From: Metopolophium dirhodum
Taxonomy: Eukaryota; Arthropoda; Insecta; Hemiptera; Aphididae
DNA length: 64,000 nt
Assembly: GCF_019925205.1 (NCBI RefSeq)
Contig: NC_083566.1
Coordinates: forward strand, 28,830,001-28,894,000
Reading direction: 5' to 3'
Both the position numbers and the translations under genes were made by a program. This document shows positions 51,893 to 64,000 of the stretch, piece after piece. The notes under the pieces were generated by a model. It was not told the origin of the DNA. It saw nothing but the letters and a program-made list of their open reading frames with translations, and did no database searches. Position 1 is the stretch's first letter. Each line of letters starts with the position of its first letter.

Positions 51893-52637
51893 AGGTAGGC
51901 AAGTGAGTGTCGCTCTGCTGTACAGTAGGTTACATGTGGGTCACTGTAATGGATGGTGTTAAATTTGAATTCAATGATACATACCTATTATTCATTGTAT
52001 AAGAAAAACGATTCTGAGCGAAGACGGTATATATTATATATTATTAATAAGTATATTTGATGATATTATTGTGAATAAAATAATTTATATATAACCTATT
52101 TACGTGAAACCTTATTTTAAATTTTCAATCCCTATCTATAAAAGTTGAATATTTCATAGATTTTTAACTATTTTTAACCTACAAAATAATTGTTAAATTT
52201 TAAATTTGATACATTTTGTCAAAATTTGAATTTTAAATGTTTATAAAAAAAACTGTGCCAATGTATTTTTAATATTTTTTAACTAATATTGTTACAATTT
52301 ATCAGGAGCCTTGCATAAAATTATCACGCTTTTTTACACAACACATAACATTTTAATGATGTTTATAGAAGAAAAAACTAAAAAATTGGAAACTGACAAT
52401 GTCCGTAAACGGCTCAAAAAAAGTCAAAATATTTTCAAAATTGTATGGTGTATATAAAATGAAAATATAAACATTCAGTGAAAATTGCATGTACTTACGA
52501 TCATTTGTTTTAGAATCACACCAAAAGCTACAACTTATCGTGACTGTACACAGACACAAGCAATTTAATGTATAAAAAAAAATTTAAAAAAAAAACAGAT
52601 CGGTGAAAAATCAATAAATTCATCGCTCCGCTCAGAA
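51893..52637 (-). repeat. Near-complete gattctgagcg-family repeat
   Basis: Read on the plus strand it runs from ggtaggcaagtgagtgtcgc through gtgggtcactgtaatggatg and cgattctgagcgaagac to the far end tcatcgctccgctcagaatc. This is the best single copy for defining the two ends, about 745 bp. Non-coding. Confidence 0.68.
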
Positions 52638-54648
52638 TCAATACCTATAAACATTATTATTATTTATTATATTATTTGAAATCCAATAAAATATTGTCGT
52701 GGCTCACAGAGTGATTTATAAATAACTACTTAGTACTTACAGACTACAGTAGCCAGTAGGTAAGTACCTACCATAATATATTCACAACACTTTAAAATAT
52801 AAATGCTAATGTAGGTAGTGTAGATAAATGTTGTCGCTCGGAATAGTTTCAGAAAAATGTAATACTGCACGTTTCGTAAATGTAGATATACATTTTAATG
52901 TACCTATAATACAAACGTTATACTCGTTCCACATACGCACCCCACGCCCGTGCACAGAATCCTTGTCGTCTGGCATACTCGGATCAGTGATTTTTATTGC
53001 CAATCTTTTTTTTCCGCCATAATAATATACTGCACAGTACAGTGTTCTCGGTAGTTCTGAAAATGATGAATACACGAATATTCAAAACTGCTGATGATCG
53101 TCAATATTATATAATGTGACATTGTTACTATAAGTATACATAGGTATATACTATATAATATTAAACATAATGGACACGTTTTAAAAGTTATGATCAAGGG
53201 TAGTCGTGCCTATATAGATAATAAATGAAAGCTTACAAAGTAACACATTAGTGTATACCTACGTATTATTTTGGCTTATAGACTTTAGCATGAACTTGAT
53301 TATATATTTAAACCGAAGACGTATGCTTTGAAATTTAAAATTGACGATAAGCGAAACTGTGAAAATATAATCATGTGATTGGAAGTACATTAATTATTTG
53401 AAATGTTTTCCTAATGAACTTGATCTGAGTTCTAAATACCTACTAATAAAATTGTTGTATTAACCATATTTGTGCGATGCAATATAGCCATATATAAAGG
53501 ACAATATAATACGATAGAATCATTAATTTAAATCTAGCGTACAATATTATATATACGTTTTAAAAACGTCATTACTCCATTTATATCATTAATAACTTAC
53601 TTATTGCGAAGATACTATTTTTTTTTTTTTTTTTTATTAAATTAAAAATAATTTGCTTTAACTGCTAAATATAAATATTTGAAGTATTGTAGTTTTATTG
53701 TAGTTTGTAAAATATAGTGTTGTATAAGTGTATCTTGGTTTTATAGTTCACGGGCAAATCGGCAGCGGTATATCGCTTTGTGAATTAATTCTTGATCGAG
53801 ATCACAGTTATTTAAACGGTGTAGATAACCATGACCGATATGGATAATTCACTTATATAGTTATAGCACTTGGTATATTTTCGAAAAAAATTCAAAGTAC
53901 TTTCAAACTTTTCTGAAATCTCTAAGAACAATTTGCAAATTTTACCAAAATTAGTCGTATTTTATTATTGAATATAAAAGCTACAAATATAAATTCAACT
54001 CTTATATTTGTGATATAATTTCTTTATTCGAGGTCATAACGCAACGATTTGATTCATGCTGTTACCTTATCTCCATAAGTAACCAATGGCATCCATTTAT
54101 ACAAGGCATAACAAAAGAACGAAAAAAAAAAATTATGCTACTTGAACGTATGACAAAAATTGTTAAAATTAAATGATTAGTAATAAATTTAAGAAATATA
54201 CTCGTGCCATCAAATTCCCCAAAAAAATATTTAAAAAAAAGTTATTTCGTTCCAAATTTATTTAATCAAAAAAATATTGATATTTTAAAAAATTCTAAAT
54301 AATCAACTACTTGACTTTGATATTTTTACTATCAAAATTGTTCTTATAATCAAATTCACAAATTGGCTATTTTGAATATATCCAAACAAATTTAAATCTA
54401 TTTTTTTATTTTTTTATTTTAGTGTTAAAAAATAAAAATAATTTTTTGTATAATTTATGTGTAGCGCAAAGTGACTATAAATAATATATTAAAAAAAAAA
54501 TTTTAATATTTATTAGAATAAAAGTTATTCCAAAAGTCAGTTCTATATCTGTTACACCCAGTATAAAAAAAAATTACTAATTAGTAATTTCTACTACTAC
54601 TACTATAATCTGACATATGTAACCAACAGCAATTTATAAACAAAATAA
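52638..54648. other. No gene recognised
   Basis: AT-rich spacer. An 89-codon minus-strand frame at 52806-53075 contains a hydrophilic stretch but no recognisable family or splice sites. A long T run is near 53610. Confidence 0.4.
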
Positions 54649-54860
54649 AATTCGATTTTCATCGAGAATCTCAAATTCCCTGTGTGAGCACCTCTTGAAA
54701 ATGAGGATTTTGGAAAATCCTTTCTTAGTGCATGTGTGGTACAAAGGTACTGTCAACGTGTCAAGTCTCTTGCTATCATAGATTATAGACTATGCGTGGA
54801 TCAGTCTGCAATCAGTTAGTCGGTCAGTCGAAATACGTTCGCTTATATATATGTATATTA
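54649..54860 (-). mobile_element. Decayed Helitron-family fragment
   Basis: The words aatctcaaattccctgtg, gagcacctc and the end cgttcgcttatatatatgta follow the order of the 5' half of the copy at 60759-61160. Strongly diverged. Confidence 0.45.
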
Positions 54861-54876
54861 TCAATAATAATATCAT

Positions 54877-55783
54877 CAGTGCTGGCGCTAGGGGAGGACA
54901 AATGGGCGAATGTCCAGGGCCCCGCGCTTGTTAAAGGGCCCCGCGATTTTTAATTATCATCTTAATACCGCGAAATACATTGATATTTTATATTAACAAA
55001 TTATAAATCTATACATTTATTGACTTATTGTTATATACTACACATGTATAATATTAATATTATTTCTATCATTAGTTATTTGGAAAATTATATCTAAATT
55101 TAGCCATAGTACAAAGTAAATCGTTATTGATACGACGAAGGAGTAATATTTTGAGGATACTCGAGTATTGTAGGAGTATACTATAATTAATAATATAAAT
55201 ATTTATTATCTCTAGAGTTATTGTTTTTTCTGTTCTTTGTATGGAAAAGCTCTCCGAAAACTCTAAATTAAGTTTTTATTTAAGAAATTATTATTACAAT
55301 TTAGTTTAGGTATAGTAGGTATAGCTGTATTAAATAAAATGTAGGTACCTACTGCGTGCGTATCTAGTGTATCAGGATTAGTTTTAATGTAGTTTATTGT
55401 CTACCGCCGCCGCGTACTTAGATATTAAACAATTTTTTATATCATTCAAACATTTTGATGATTTTATTTATTTTTTATTGATGTTTATATAAGTTGTAAT
55501 TATTAAAATAAATATAAATGAATAAAATAATAGGCCCCCCACAAATTTATTAACTTATAATTTTCAACACATGCATATTATTTTATTATTTGTAAATAAT
55601 TTTTTGTTAACATATTATAATTAAAAAAAGAATAACTTGATATTATTATTTTTAATGTTTGAAATTCAAATAAAAACCGCATTAATTTTAAAAAATCCTG
55701 ATTTAAAAAAAGCTAGAATTTTGCCTTCCTATGGGTACCTATTACCTATGTCCAGGGCCCCGCAATACCTAGTGCCGGCACTG
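54877..55783. mobile_element. hAT-type MITE, 907 bp, TSD aatatcat
   Basis: The ends CAGTGCTGGCGCTAGG and CCTAGTGCCGGCACTG are inverted repeats. The exact 8-bp duplication aatatcat is at 54869-54876 and 55784-55791. Inner repeats gtccagggccccgcg and gtccagggccccgca occur near both ends in the same orientation. It has no transposase. Confidence 0.9.
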
Positions 55784-55791
55784 AATATCAT

Positions 55792-56470
55792 TAAAAGATA
55801 ATAATCAAAATTATGATATATGATTTATGGGAGATATAAACGTACCAATAATATATGTGGTACCTATATTATAAAGGAAGTGTTTTAAAACAATATAAAT
55901 ATTTAGTCATTATCTACAAAGATCTTTTATATATTATTTGTTTTGTCTTTGGGCGAATGTCAAATGCATTACCTTCCACATTTTTACCTTGAGTGTATTT
56001 TAATGATTGCGATTATGGCATCATGCTTATATTATACAAAGTATTCAATATATATATACCTGTATATACTGGTATACCTACATACGTCATAATACTTATA
56101 CATACATATATTTTTTATTTTATGCATAGCTCATTAAAATAATTTCGTTATAACTTATCAAACAAATAACACGTAGGTAAAACACACGCATTATGGTGGT
56201 ATTATGCATTTAAGCAATCCTACACATACACTCAGCTAGGGTTACTGCAATCCAATATATGAGATCAGCAGTGTTCGACGTACTTACTCAACAGGTATAA
56301 TGGCCCTATATAACATTACAATACTATTTAGTGGAGCGGTTATTTTAGGAAATGGGTCTAGCCGTCTAAGATATTGATAGTTGGTACACCTAATACCTAT
56401 AGGTACTAAATTATTATTAGTGATGTTTGTCCAGAATCTTTTGCAATTTTTAATAGATATACCTATGCTA
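55792..56470. other. No gene recognised
   Basis: AT-rich spacer with many tata tracts and ggtacctat-type words. Confidence 0.45.
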
Positions 56471-57050
56471 CAGTGGCGGCTCGTGGGTGCTGGTGGTTGG
56501 GGTGCGACTTTAAATATAATAGCGGTAGCTATAGGTATAACAAATTATTTAAATATACGAAAATATACCATCTTACCATGACAAAAAATATAAATATTTT
56601 GTCATGCATCTTACTTTTTATATAGTCGCAGGTCGCAATAGAAAATGGAAATTAAAATAATAATAATAAAAGCGATTAGCAATCGACAACGCTGTTAATT
56701 TTAAAAATAAATTACCTAATATATATATAAATATTTTAGGGTATGGACGACGCTGCCGGTCGTCCAAACACTACTCGTGTGTATATGCGTACGGCGTACC
56801 CATATGCTCCTGGCATCTGAGAGAAATAACCAGAGACCACAAATTAAATGTTCGCACACGACAATTAATGTAATAGTGTAAATGTAAAGTAGGTAGTTCC
56901 TATAGTAGGTAATTTATAACTATTTTATTATTTAAAAATTGGCAATATTTTTAAAAAATGTAAAATTAAGAATATTATATAAGTTCTTAATTTAATTAAT
57001 TTTAGTAGGGGGTGCGATCGTCCCGTCGTCCAAACCACGAGCCGCCACTG
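56471..57050. mobile_element. MITE with 16-bp perfect terminal inverted repeats
   Basis: The ends cagtggcggctcgtgg and ccacgagccgccactg are perfect reverse complements. Internal words ggggtgcga and gtcgtccaaac recur. No 8-bp duplication is visible, so it is either an old hAT-type copy or another superfamily. Confidence 0.7.
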
Positions 57051-60000
57051 TGTTTTAGGCAATATTGAATATTCTATACACGTAATAAATACATTACATC
57101 GTATACTATAATATGGAAAACAGCGACAATAATATGGGCACCCACTACAGCAAACATTTAATACGATTACTAATTGTACCATATATGACGATATAATAAT
57201 AATAAAATATAGGTACACACATATGTATTATAATATTATAGACACACCCGTAAAAAACAGTGTTTGAATACTATTTTAATACATTGATACGAAAGTTTAA
57301 AGTATAAAAATCGCAATCAATTTAAAGAAACCACACTATATTATATTAATGATGCATTCAATAATCATTTTATTTAAATAGGTACGCATAATAATCTAAA
57401 TATTTTATAGCTACATCATTAATATTATGTGGATTTTAGTCGTCGCTGTTTGTTTGATACGGCTGACACTTATGAGAAAATTAATTAATACGATCGTGTA
57501 TACTGTATAGTTAGGTATATTTTATACTTAAATTCCCATCACTTAAATAATTATTGTTTTTTACACGTTACTAATCCAACCATTAATATGCAATATTACG
57601 CTGCTAAATCGTTTATTTTTTTTTTACGACGTGTAAATGTGTAGTTTAATAATCTATTTAATAATCCCACTTTAACAATAGCAGTTTATGTACACAATCA
57701 CGTAAAATTCATTTAAATATATGCACGAGAATTGATAACTTAATTTAGTTATATTTCAGTTTCAGTTCTGATTCTGGTTCTTAAAAACATGAAATTATGG
57801 TTTAGATTATTTGACCTTTTTAAGGGCGTCTGAGCTATTTTAGTACAAAAACATATTTTACAGGAAAAACTCTCACGTTTCGTATAATAGTCCGATTTCG
57901 TTATTTTTTTTTTATTCAAAAGACAAATAGTATCAATAAAGTAGTAAAAATTTTTAATATGTGAATTAAAAGGGGAACGCAAAATTCACGTAATTAAAAT
58001 ACTATTTTACGCCAATATTTAATTTACATATTTAGGTATACATTTATTTTATTTTGGTTGTAAAAATAAAATGCACGATATATGTCTGCATTTTTTACTG
58101 TAAACTATCTAGATGGAAAGTGTGTAAATTGTCATTGAACATTAATTTCATAAATAGAAGCAACTAAAGAAAAATATTTTTATAAAGCGGGTTCTCTAAA
58201 ACTAATCAGATCTTATGAGAACCTATTGAACCTTTAATTATGTAGTACAATTATTGTGATTAGCTATTACTTTATAAAGCTATTACCGTGTTGTATTGTT
58301 TATGTGTAAAGTGTAAATCTCGCTCAAATTAGAACTTACAATTTGCTAACGGTTTCCAATATTGGCTAAAATTCAGATTTTTGTGACGTTTCTGCTCTTG
58401 GGTAGTTTTCAATTAACATGTCAGAATAATCTAATAATAGATAACCTAACATAACACAATAGTAGTTATTCTAATAAGCAAGTAATGACCTATACAGATC
58501 TGTATTACCAGATCCTTATTTAAAAAAAAATTTCCGTTCAAGATCTTTATTTTTAAGTTGTTAGCAAAAACTAATAAGTGACACCGCTTTGTTGGTTATT
58601 TTAAAATGTGCTCGAATTTTAATAACATGCAATACTTTTTTGTTTCTTCTTTGTAGCATACGTTTTGTAACTAAAAATAGAATGGTTATGTTTAGTAAAA
58701 ATAAAAATGAAATGAAACTGGAAAAGACATTTCTAATATAGGTAAGCAGGTACAACCTTTCAGCTGTTATGGCTTCGCAGCTACAAGCAAAAAACGATAA
58801 TCATATGTATGTGTAATATAATATACGGATGGATATTGGATACGTGTAAACTATTACTTCTTAATTCTTATCCCATCATTTAATTAATTATTAATCATTA
58901 GCAGCATGATTTATTTTACAATTTCGTACAAATTTATAAATTACTTTTCCCACGTGTTTAAAAAAAGTGTAAAAAAAATATATGATTAATTTAAAAATAT
59001 AACTTATTTTGTTCCGAAAGTAAGATATATCTTTTCCTATAAGTTATAGCAATAATGAAATAGTTTCATACATGTATATTGTATATCATAAAAATCCTTA
59101 TTTGTATAATATATATTAAATTTAATAAAAGTTTCATCTAGTTTTAGCTAAAACTATTCTTAACAATTATTAGGTCATAGCTCATAACATTGATTATAAA
59201 TACTAGTATTTTATAATCAATAGTAGTAGTGTACCTACCTAATTGGTTTAAACCATACATTTTTTGTTTCTTAGCCTTACCTTACCAGTTAAAATGCTCA
59301 ATTAAGTTATATATTACAATTAAAATTTTGAATTTAGTAATAAAAACTGTAGTGTTATTTTATGTGGTAAATAGTAACTAACTTGGTAGGTTTGGTAAGT
59401 GTATGATGGATGATTTTTTGAATCTACAGTATTCATATGGTTATTATAGGTACCTATCTCGTTTCTATTACTTATTAGTAATATGGTAATACGTAAACAT
59501 ATAATAAAAACGACCCTATTAATATATTATGTAAAGTAATAATTTATAGTATTGGGAACTAAGTAAATAATGAAATGTTGTTTTACCATATGATTATAAG
59601 ATTATGAGAGCTAATAGCTAACTCTGTTATCTACTAAACCATGTATAGAAATTATTAAATTATGTGTAATAGCAATATTAGCATTAAACCACAGATACAG
59701 GATAATATTTAATTTACTGACTTATGAAGGAAGAGGAAAAAGAGTTTGCCAGATTTTATTTTGTAGCTTTTATCTGTAAATTTGATTTTAATTTTAGGTA
59801 TGTACCTAACATACTATAATTGAAATCACGGACTAAGGTAGAATAGACTGGGAACAAAAGCCTAATAACCTAATTACAAAATTGTTAACATACATTTTTA
59901 TACTCGTATGAACACGAATGTATCTCTGTTAAATTTGATCATTTTTCGTGTCGCACTAACAATAATACAATCTTTAATATATTAATGACTATCCATATTA

Positions 60001-60758
60001 TGTTTATATACATGTTATACGTTTCTACATCTATTAAATACTTTAGGAAATAAACTACTAATATAGTATAATATAATATAATATACTAATATAATATAGA
60101 AATATATAAAATATTAGACACGAAAAAGTTATAGTAATTATATAAGAATTATCTTCTGGAAAGAGTTTATGTCCACGCCTCCACGGTGATGTACACTGAT
60201 GAATATTGCCAAAAATAATTGGTAAAATTATCCACGGGGAATTATTTAATATGAATACAATATATAGCTCTTAAACAAATTTTAACTGCTAAATTATACA
60301 GTTTAGCATATAGCCGTTATCCGTAATAATCACATACACAAGATATTAATAATATCGTGTCTATATAGAGTCTCTAGAGTCTAGACCGCAATAGTCACGT
60401 ACATTTCTCTGGCTCCCCACATGCAAAACATTAAATTTTTTAATGCAATAAATAATATTAGCTTGCAATTACTATGTATTTACACGACCATTTTCGTAAT
60501 TTGCAAGCTGTTAGATTATGCGTAAAATCATTGATTTGTCGAAATGTTTCTCCAGCTACACTACCAAACAATATATGGTTGTATTCCTATCATAATATCT
60601 TTCTGTGTCAATATATATCACGTAATTAGCACGAATTTGCACAACCAGACCCAAAATGTGCATGTCATTTCACCGTCCTATCAATAATTAGTTATCGGTA
60701 ATCACAAATTTCCACAACCCCACACCAAAGTTAAATAATAGACACTTATATTGTATCT
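57051..60758. other. Gene-free AT-rich stretch
   Basis: No exon, RNA gene or clear repeat could be supported. All open frames are short and low-complexity. Confidence 0.5.
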
Positions 60759-61160
60759 ACTAGCTGATCCCGTGCACTTCGATGCCCATTAAAAATGCCA
60801 ACTCTATATGAATAATATGTTGTACACACACGGACATACAGAATTATAATGTAATAAAATTACCTATATATTTATATTCCGACAACAATAGCAACCATTT
60901 TAGAACCAATTGCAACCAATAATTATTATTATTATAACATTAAAACTCATGGCAACCATTTATTAACAAAATTTCAAAATCTCAAAATCCCTGTTGAGCA
61001 CCTCCCGGGGTTGGTCCTCTCCCTTTTTAAATTAGCCTATCTTCTGCCCAGATGTCTAATCTATTTCTGTACCAAATTTCATCATCGTCGGTCCAGCGGT
61101 TTAGGAATGTATAAAGGACACACAGCCAGATAGACAGACATTCGTTTATATATATATAGG
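60759..61160 (-). mobile_element. Non-autonomous Helitron
   Basis: Read on the minus strand it begins at tatatatataaacgaatgtc, contains aaccgctggaccgacg and gggaggtgctcaacaggg, and ends gtgcacgggatcagctagt followed by A. This is the same order as the copy at 19146-19693. It has no Rep/helicase. Confidence 0.75.
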
Positions 61161-62140
61161 TTATTACCACTACCAGAGTTGAGGTAGTGATTGTTACACT
61201 TATTTTAAATCATTATCACATATCTATTAGTTTTGCAAGGATTTTTCGAATTGTTTGTGCAATAAAAACCTTGACCCACCCAAAATTGCGGAAACCGTTT
61301 GTCTAATTGACAGTTCTTTTGTTCCGTTAACGTATTCAGGTGTTAAAAAGTCTACTTTTTCAAACAATCACCACCATATTGGTAATAATTGAAAACAATT
61401 AACTTAAAATTAATTCTATATTGAGTTAATGGTTAATAAATGATTAATTAGTATTTAATTACATTTTTAGAGAAAAATATTACTTTAACTCGGATAAAAA
61501 AAATGTTATTTGAATATTGTGAAACACATGGTTAACCCATGCTAATTGTTCGAAAAAATACTTTTTTTTTTTAAGATACCTACTAATAAATTAGTGAATT
61601 TGTGTAGAAATTTGTGAAGTTGAAGCCTTTAAAATAAACTATACAATTATAATTGTATACAATTTAGTATTAATAACAATTTTTTTTAACTTACTATTTA
61701 TACATAATAATACATACTATGTATATGGAAACCTAAATAAATTAAATAATTTACATTTGATAGGTAATTTTTAAAATTATCAAAGAATCTACTCAGAATA
61801 TTTGCATAAAAATTGAAATATTGCAAAAAAGTTAACGTATACAAATACAGATTAGGTAATAATGTTAACTTTACGTTTATTAATATGTCAGATCATTCTT
61901 TCATTAAAGTATATAGTTATGAGTGTTCAGTATTTAAGTTTAATGATGCAAATCATTGGAGAGCGCAAATCGTTTGCAAAAATCTGCTAAATATTATAAC
62001 GTATAAGTAGATTATAAGTATATCAGTTGATTACGAGCGTTCTGCGCATGAGTATCGTGCTGTCTTATATGTAAATTTATTATGTTGTAATAATACATTA
62101 ATTAATCACATTTATTAATTTTTTTCTTTATATATTCCAA
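61161..62140. other. No gene recognised
   Basis: AT-rich spacer. The 65-codon frame at 61813-62010 is not supported. The segment around 62030-62070 (gcgttctgcgcatgagtatc) may be the start of the LINE leader. Confidence 0.35.
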
Positions 62141-62143
62141 ACC

Positions 62144-64000
62144 ATGAGTAATAGTGAATTTAAATTCCTACTAATGAAAAACTTGATAAAATAATGAAAT
62201 CGATTAATGACATGAAAATTACCCAGAATAAGCTAATAACTTCTATCAATTCAATCCGCGAAAATCAAGACAAAAAATGTATAAATATCGAGGGTAAGTT
62301 GGATAGTATATCCAAGCAATTTGATCAATTTTTAAATGAAAATATAAGTTACTAAAAAATAAAATTTGATCAATTTGAATCAAAAATATCTATCTTAGAA
62401 GCTAAACCTTCTAATTTTATTAGGCCTACTCCAGAGGATATCTTTTCTGAAATACTTGACCAACAAACAAGAAGTTGAAATTTAATTTTTTTTTTTTTAA
62501 TGTACCCGAGTTGCCTTCCTAAACTAATTCTGATGATATGAAATCCATTCTTGAAGTATTTCGTCACATTGATAGTGCTGTTATTCCTATAAACGTACTG
62601 CGCTTGGGCAAGGTCTGAAATCAATGTCGATCAAACCAATTCAGATGATTACGGTACCAAACCAACATGATGTTTTCAATTTGCTGAAAAATAAAAGAAA
62701 ATTATGTCATTCTGATATCTTTAAACATGTTAGTTTTTCTACTGATCATACGACGTACACTACTTCAACGTAAACATCTAAGATCAATACTGGACGAGCT
62801 AAATCCTATAAAAGCTGTCGGTGAAATCGATTTATATACTATGGATGTGAATAATGTACCGACTGTCTCAAAAAACTGCGTGTATCATGTGAAAAATCAA
62901 AAAAAATCTGACATTTTACTACTAAAGTATTCGCGTTATTAATACCAAACTGGATGTTTTTACACGTAATGTTACTTTGGTTGATTACGGTGTAATAAAG
63001 CAGTGTTGGGAAGGAACGCGTTCCTTGAGGAACGCGTTCCTGGAACGCGTTCCTTTAATAGGAACGAAGCTCGGAACGCGTTCCATTTAAAATATAGGAA
63101 CGAGGAACGGGAACGAGTTCCTATTTTGAAGGAACTTGAACGAAAATTTCCGTTCCTCAAATAATGAAAAAATTTTAACACGTTGAGTGCCACAGTATAT
63201 TTTATGAAGCGCATATAGTGTGTTTCCGCGCCAAAACTGAGCCGCGACGCCGTCGGTCGACTACGTGTCGTGTTCCGGGTCGTTTCCGGTTCCTCGCGCC
63301 AAATTAGTTCTTCTCAAACAAAACAAAATGTCAGTATAAAAATATTTTTTCAAATAAATTGAATTAAAAAAAAAAACAGATTGTTGTATCATACTATGTC
63401 CTATACTCCTATGGGCTATAAGCCTATAACTTATAGCATATCTCTATGTGTGGTGTATCGTGTATAGTACACACTATACACTGTATACTATACTACTATA
63501 GTAATATACATGTATAATATTATGCAATTATGCAATATGAATGTATATATATAAAGTTTCAAGTCTACGCTATACAACTTTTGAATTATAACAAAAAAAA
63601 TCTAAGACAAATCATTTTTGTTAAAAATCGGTGCTCCTAGAAAGGAGTGAGTTAACCGATTTCAGTGGTGGTCAATGGTGTTTTTTGCGAAAAATTTTTA
63701 AGTCAGAAATAATCGGTTAACTCTCTCGGTTCGATTATTTCTGACTTAAAAATTGTTCGCAAAATACACCATTGACCACCACTCAAATTGCAAAAAAAGG
63801 AACATGAAGGAACGGGAACGCGTTCCTTTTTAAAAAGGAACGGGAACGCGTTCTTTTTTCGGGTCAGGAAAGAGGAACGGGAACGAGTTCCTTTCTTACA
63901 GTAGGAACGAGGAACGGGAACGAGTTCCTTTTTAAAAGGAACTTTCCCAACACTGTAATAAAGTAATTGTTCTATCTGAAACTTGGTTACAAAATAGTGT
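62144..64000 (+). mobile_element. Decayed LINE (ORF1 plus start of ORF2), interrupted by a hAT-type element, cut by window end
   Basis: ORF1 starts near the ATG at 62144 and is broken by several stops and frameshifts. It shows a coiled-coil-like segment (KLDSISKQFDQFLNEN), then NVPELPS-type and LRLGK segments, and a C-terminal piece (LRSILDELNP, VNNVPTVSKN). The ORF2 endonuclease region begins near 62943 (TKLDVFTRNVTLVDYG) and resumes after the insertion with VIVLSETWLQNSV, the conserved SETWL block of APE-type endonucleases in jockey/CR1-like LINEs. The element is not functional. Confidence 0.75.
63001..63955. mobile_element. hAT-type MITE, 955 bp, TSD taataaag, with GGAACG arrays
   Basis: The ends CAGTGTTGGGAA and TTCCCAACACTG are inverted repeats. 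The exact 8-bp duplication taataaag is at 62993-63000 and 63956-63963. Both subterminal parts are arrays of ggaacgcgttcc-type words. A central inverted repeat of about 60 bp (gtggtggtcaatggtg-like arms, about 63655-63785) surrounds aatcggttaactc. It is inserted in the LINE endonuclease sequence. Confidence 0.92.

Noticed and set aside
52806..53075. 89-codon minus-strand open frame with a hydrophilic core
   Set aside because: No family recognised and no plausible splice partners nearby.
56381..56581. 66-codon open frame
   Set aside because: Runs into the terminal repeat of the MITE at 56471.
1..64000. CRISPR array, operon, prophage or bacterial features
   Set aside because: No regularly spaced repeats or bacterial gene organisation; gene structures are eukaryotic.

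Overview
The window is AT-rich eukaryotic DNA with GT-AG introns, very long intergenic stretches and many small transposons. The best guess for the organism is a hemipteran insect, most likely an aphid. The reasons are intron-rich single-copy animal genes (a VPS35L orthologue, a sesquipedalian/PHETA orthologue and lysosomal phospholipase B-like genes), the frequent motif taggtacctac, and short non-autonomous repeats of insect type. The species cannot be fixed from the sequence alone.

Layout. (1) 470-9259, minus strand: 16 coding exons of VPS35L, a subunit of the Commander/retriever endosomal recycling complex; the C-terminal end lies outside the window. (2) 9.3-17.3 kb: no coding gene. It holds a long inverted repeat, a tRNA-type SINE, a small MITE and, at 15.8-16.5 kb, the probable promoter/leader of the next gene. 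(3) 17332-20312, plus: an 8-exon gene for a 549-residue leucine-rich-repeat-like protein of unknown function, with a non-autonomous Helitron in its sixth intron. (4) 23320-24512, plus: a 3-exon PH-domain protein with a C-terminal F&H motif (sesquipedalian/PHETA). (5) 24.5-30.1 kb: transposon-rich spacer with a truncated LINE and two hAT-type MITEs. (6) 30099-36815 and 40714-48746, plus: two tandem phospholipase B-like genes. Each has eight coding exons with identical intron phases, so they are a tandem duplication. (7) 48.7-64 kb: no recognised gene. It contains hAT-type MITEs, Helitron copies, a GC-rich island and, at the right edge, a decayed LINE whose endonuclease region is interrupted by a 955-bp hAT-type element.

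How the genes relate. VPS35L and PHETA both act in endosomal sorting and recycling, and the two PLBD proteins are predicted lysosomal hydrolases. All four touch the endolysosomal system, but there is no operon-like organisation and this is probably coincidence of neighbourhood.

The most interesting structures are: a diverged inverted copy of the proximal 5' region of the second PLBD gene, about 0.7 kb upstream; two SINE types with different Pol III heads (tRNA-like and 5S rRNA-like) that share one 3' tail; and a set of hAT-type MITEs with readable 8-bp target duplications, two of which are built from arrays of GAACG-type motifs.
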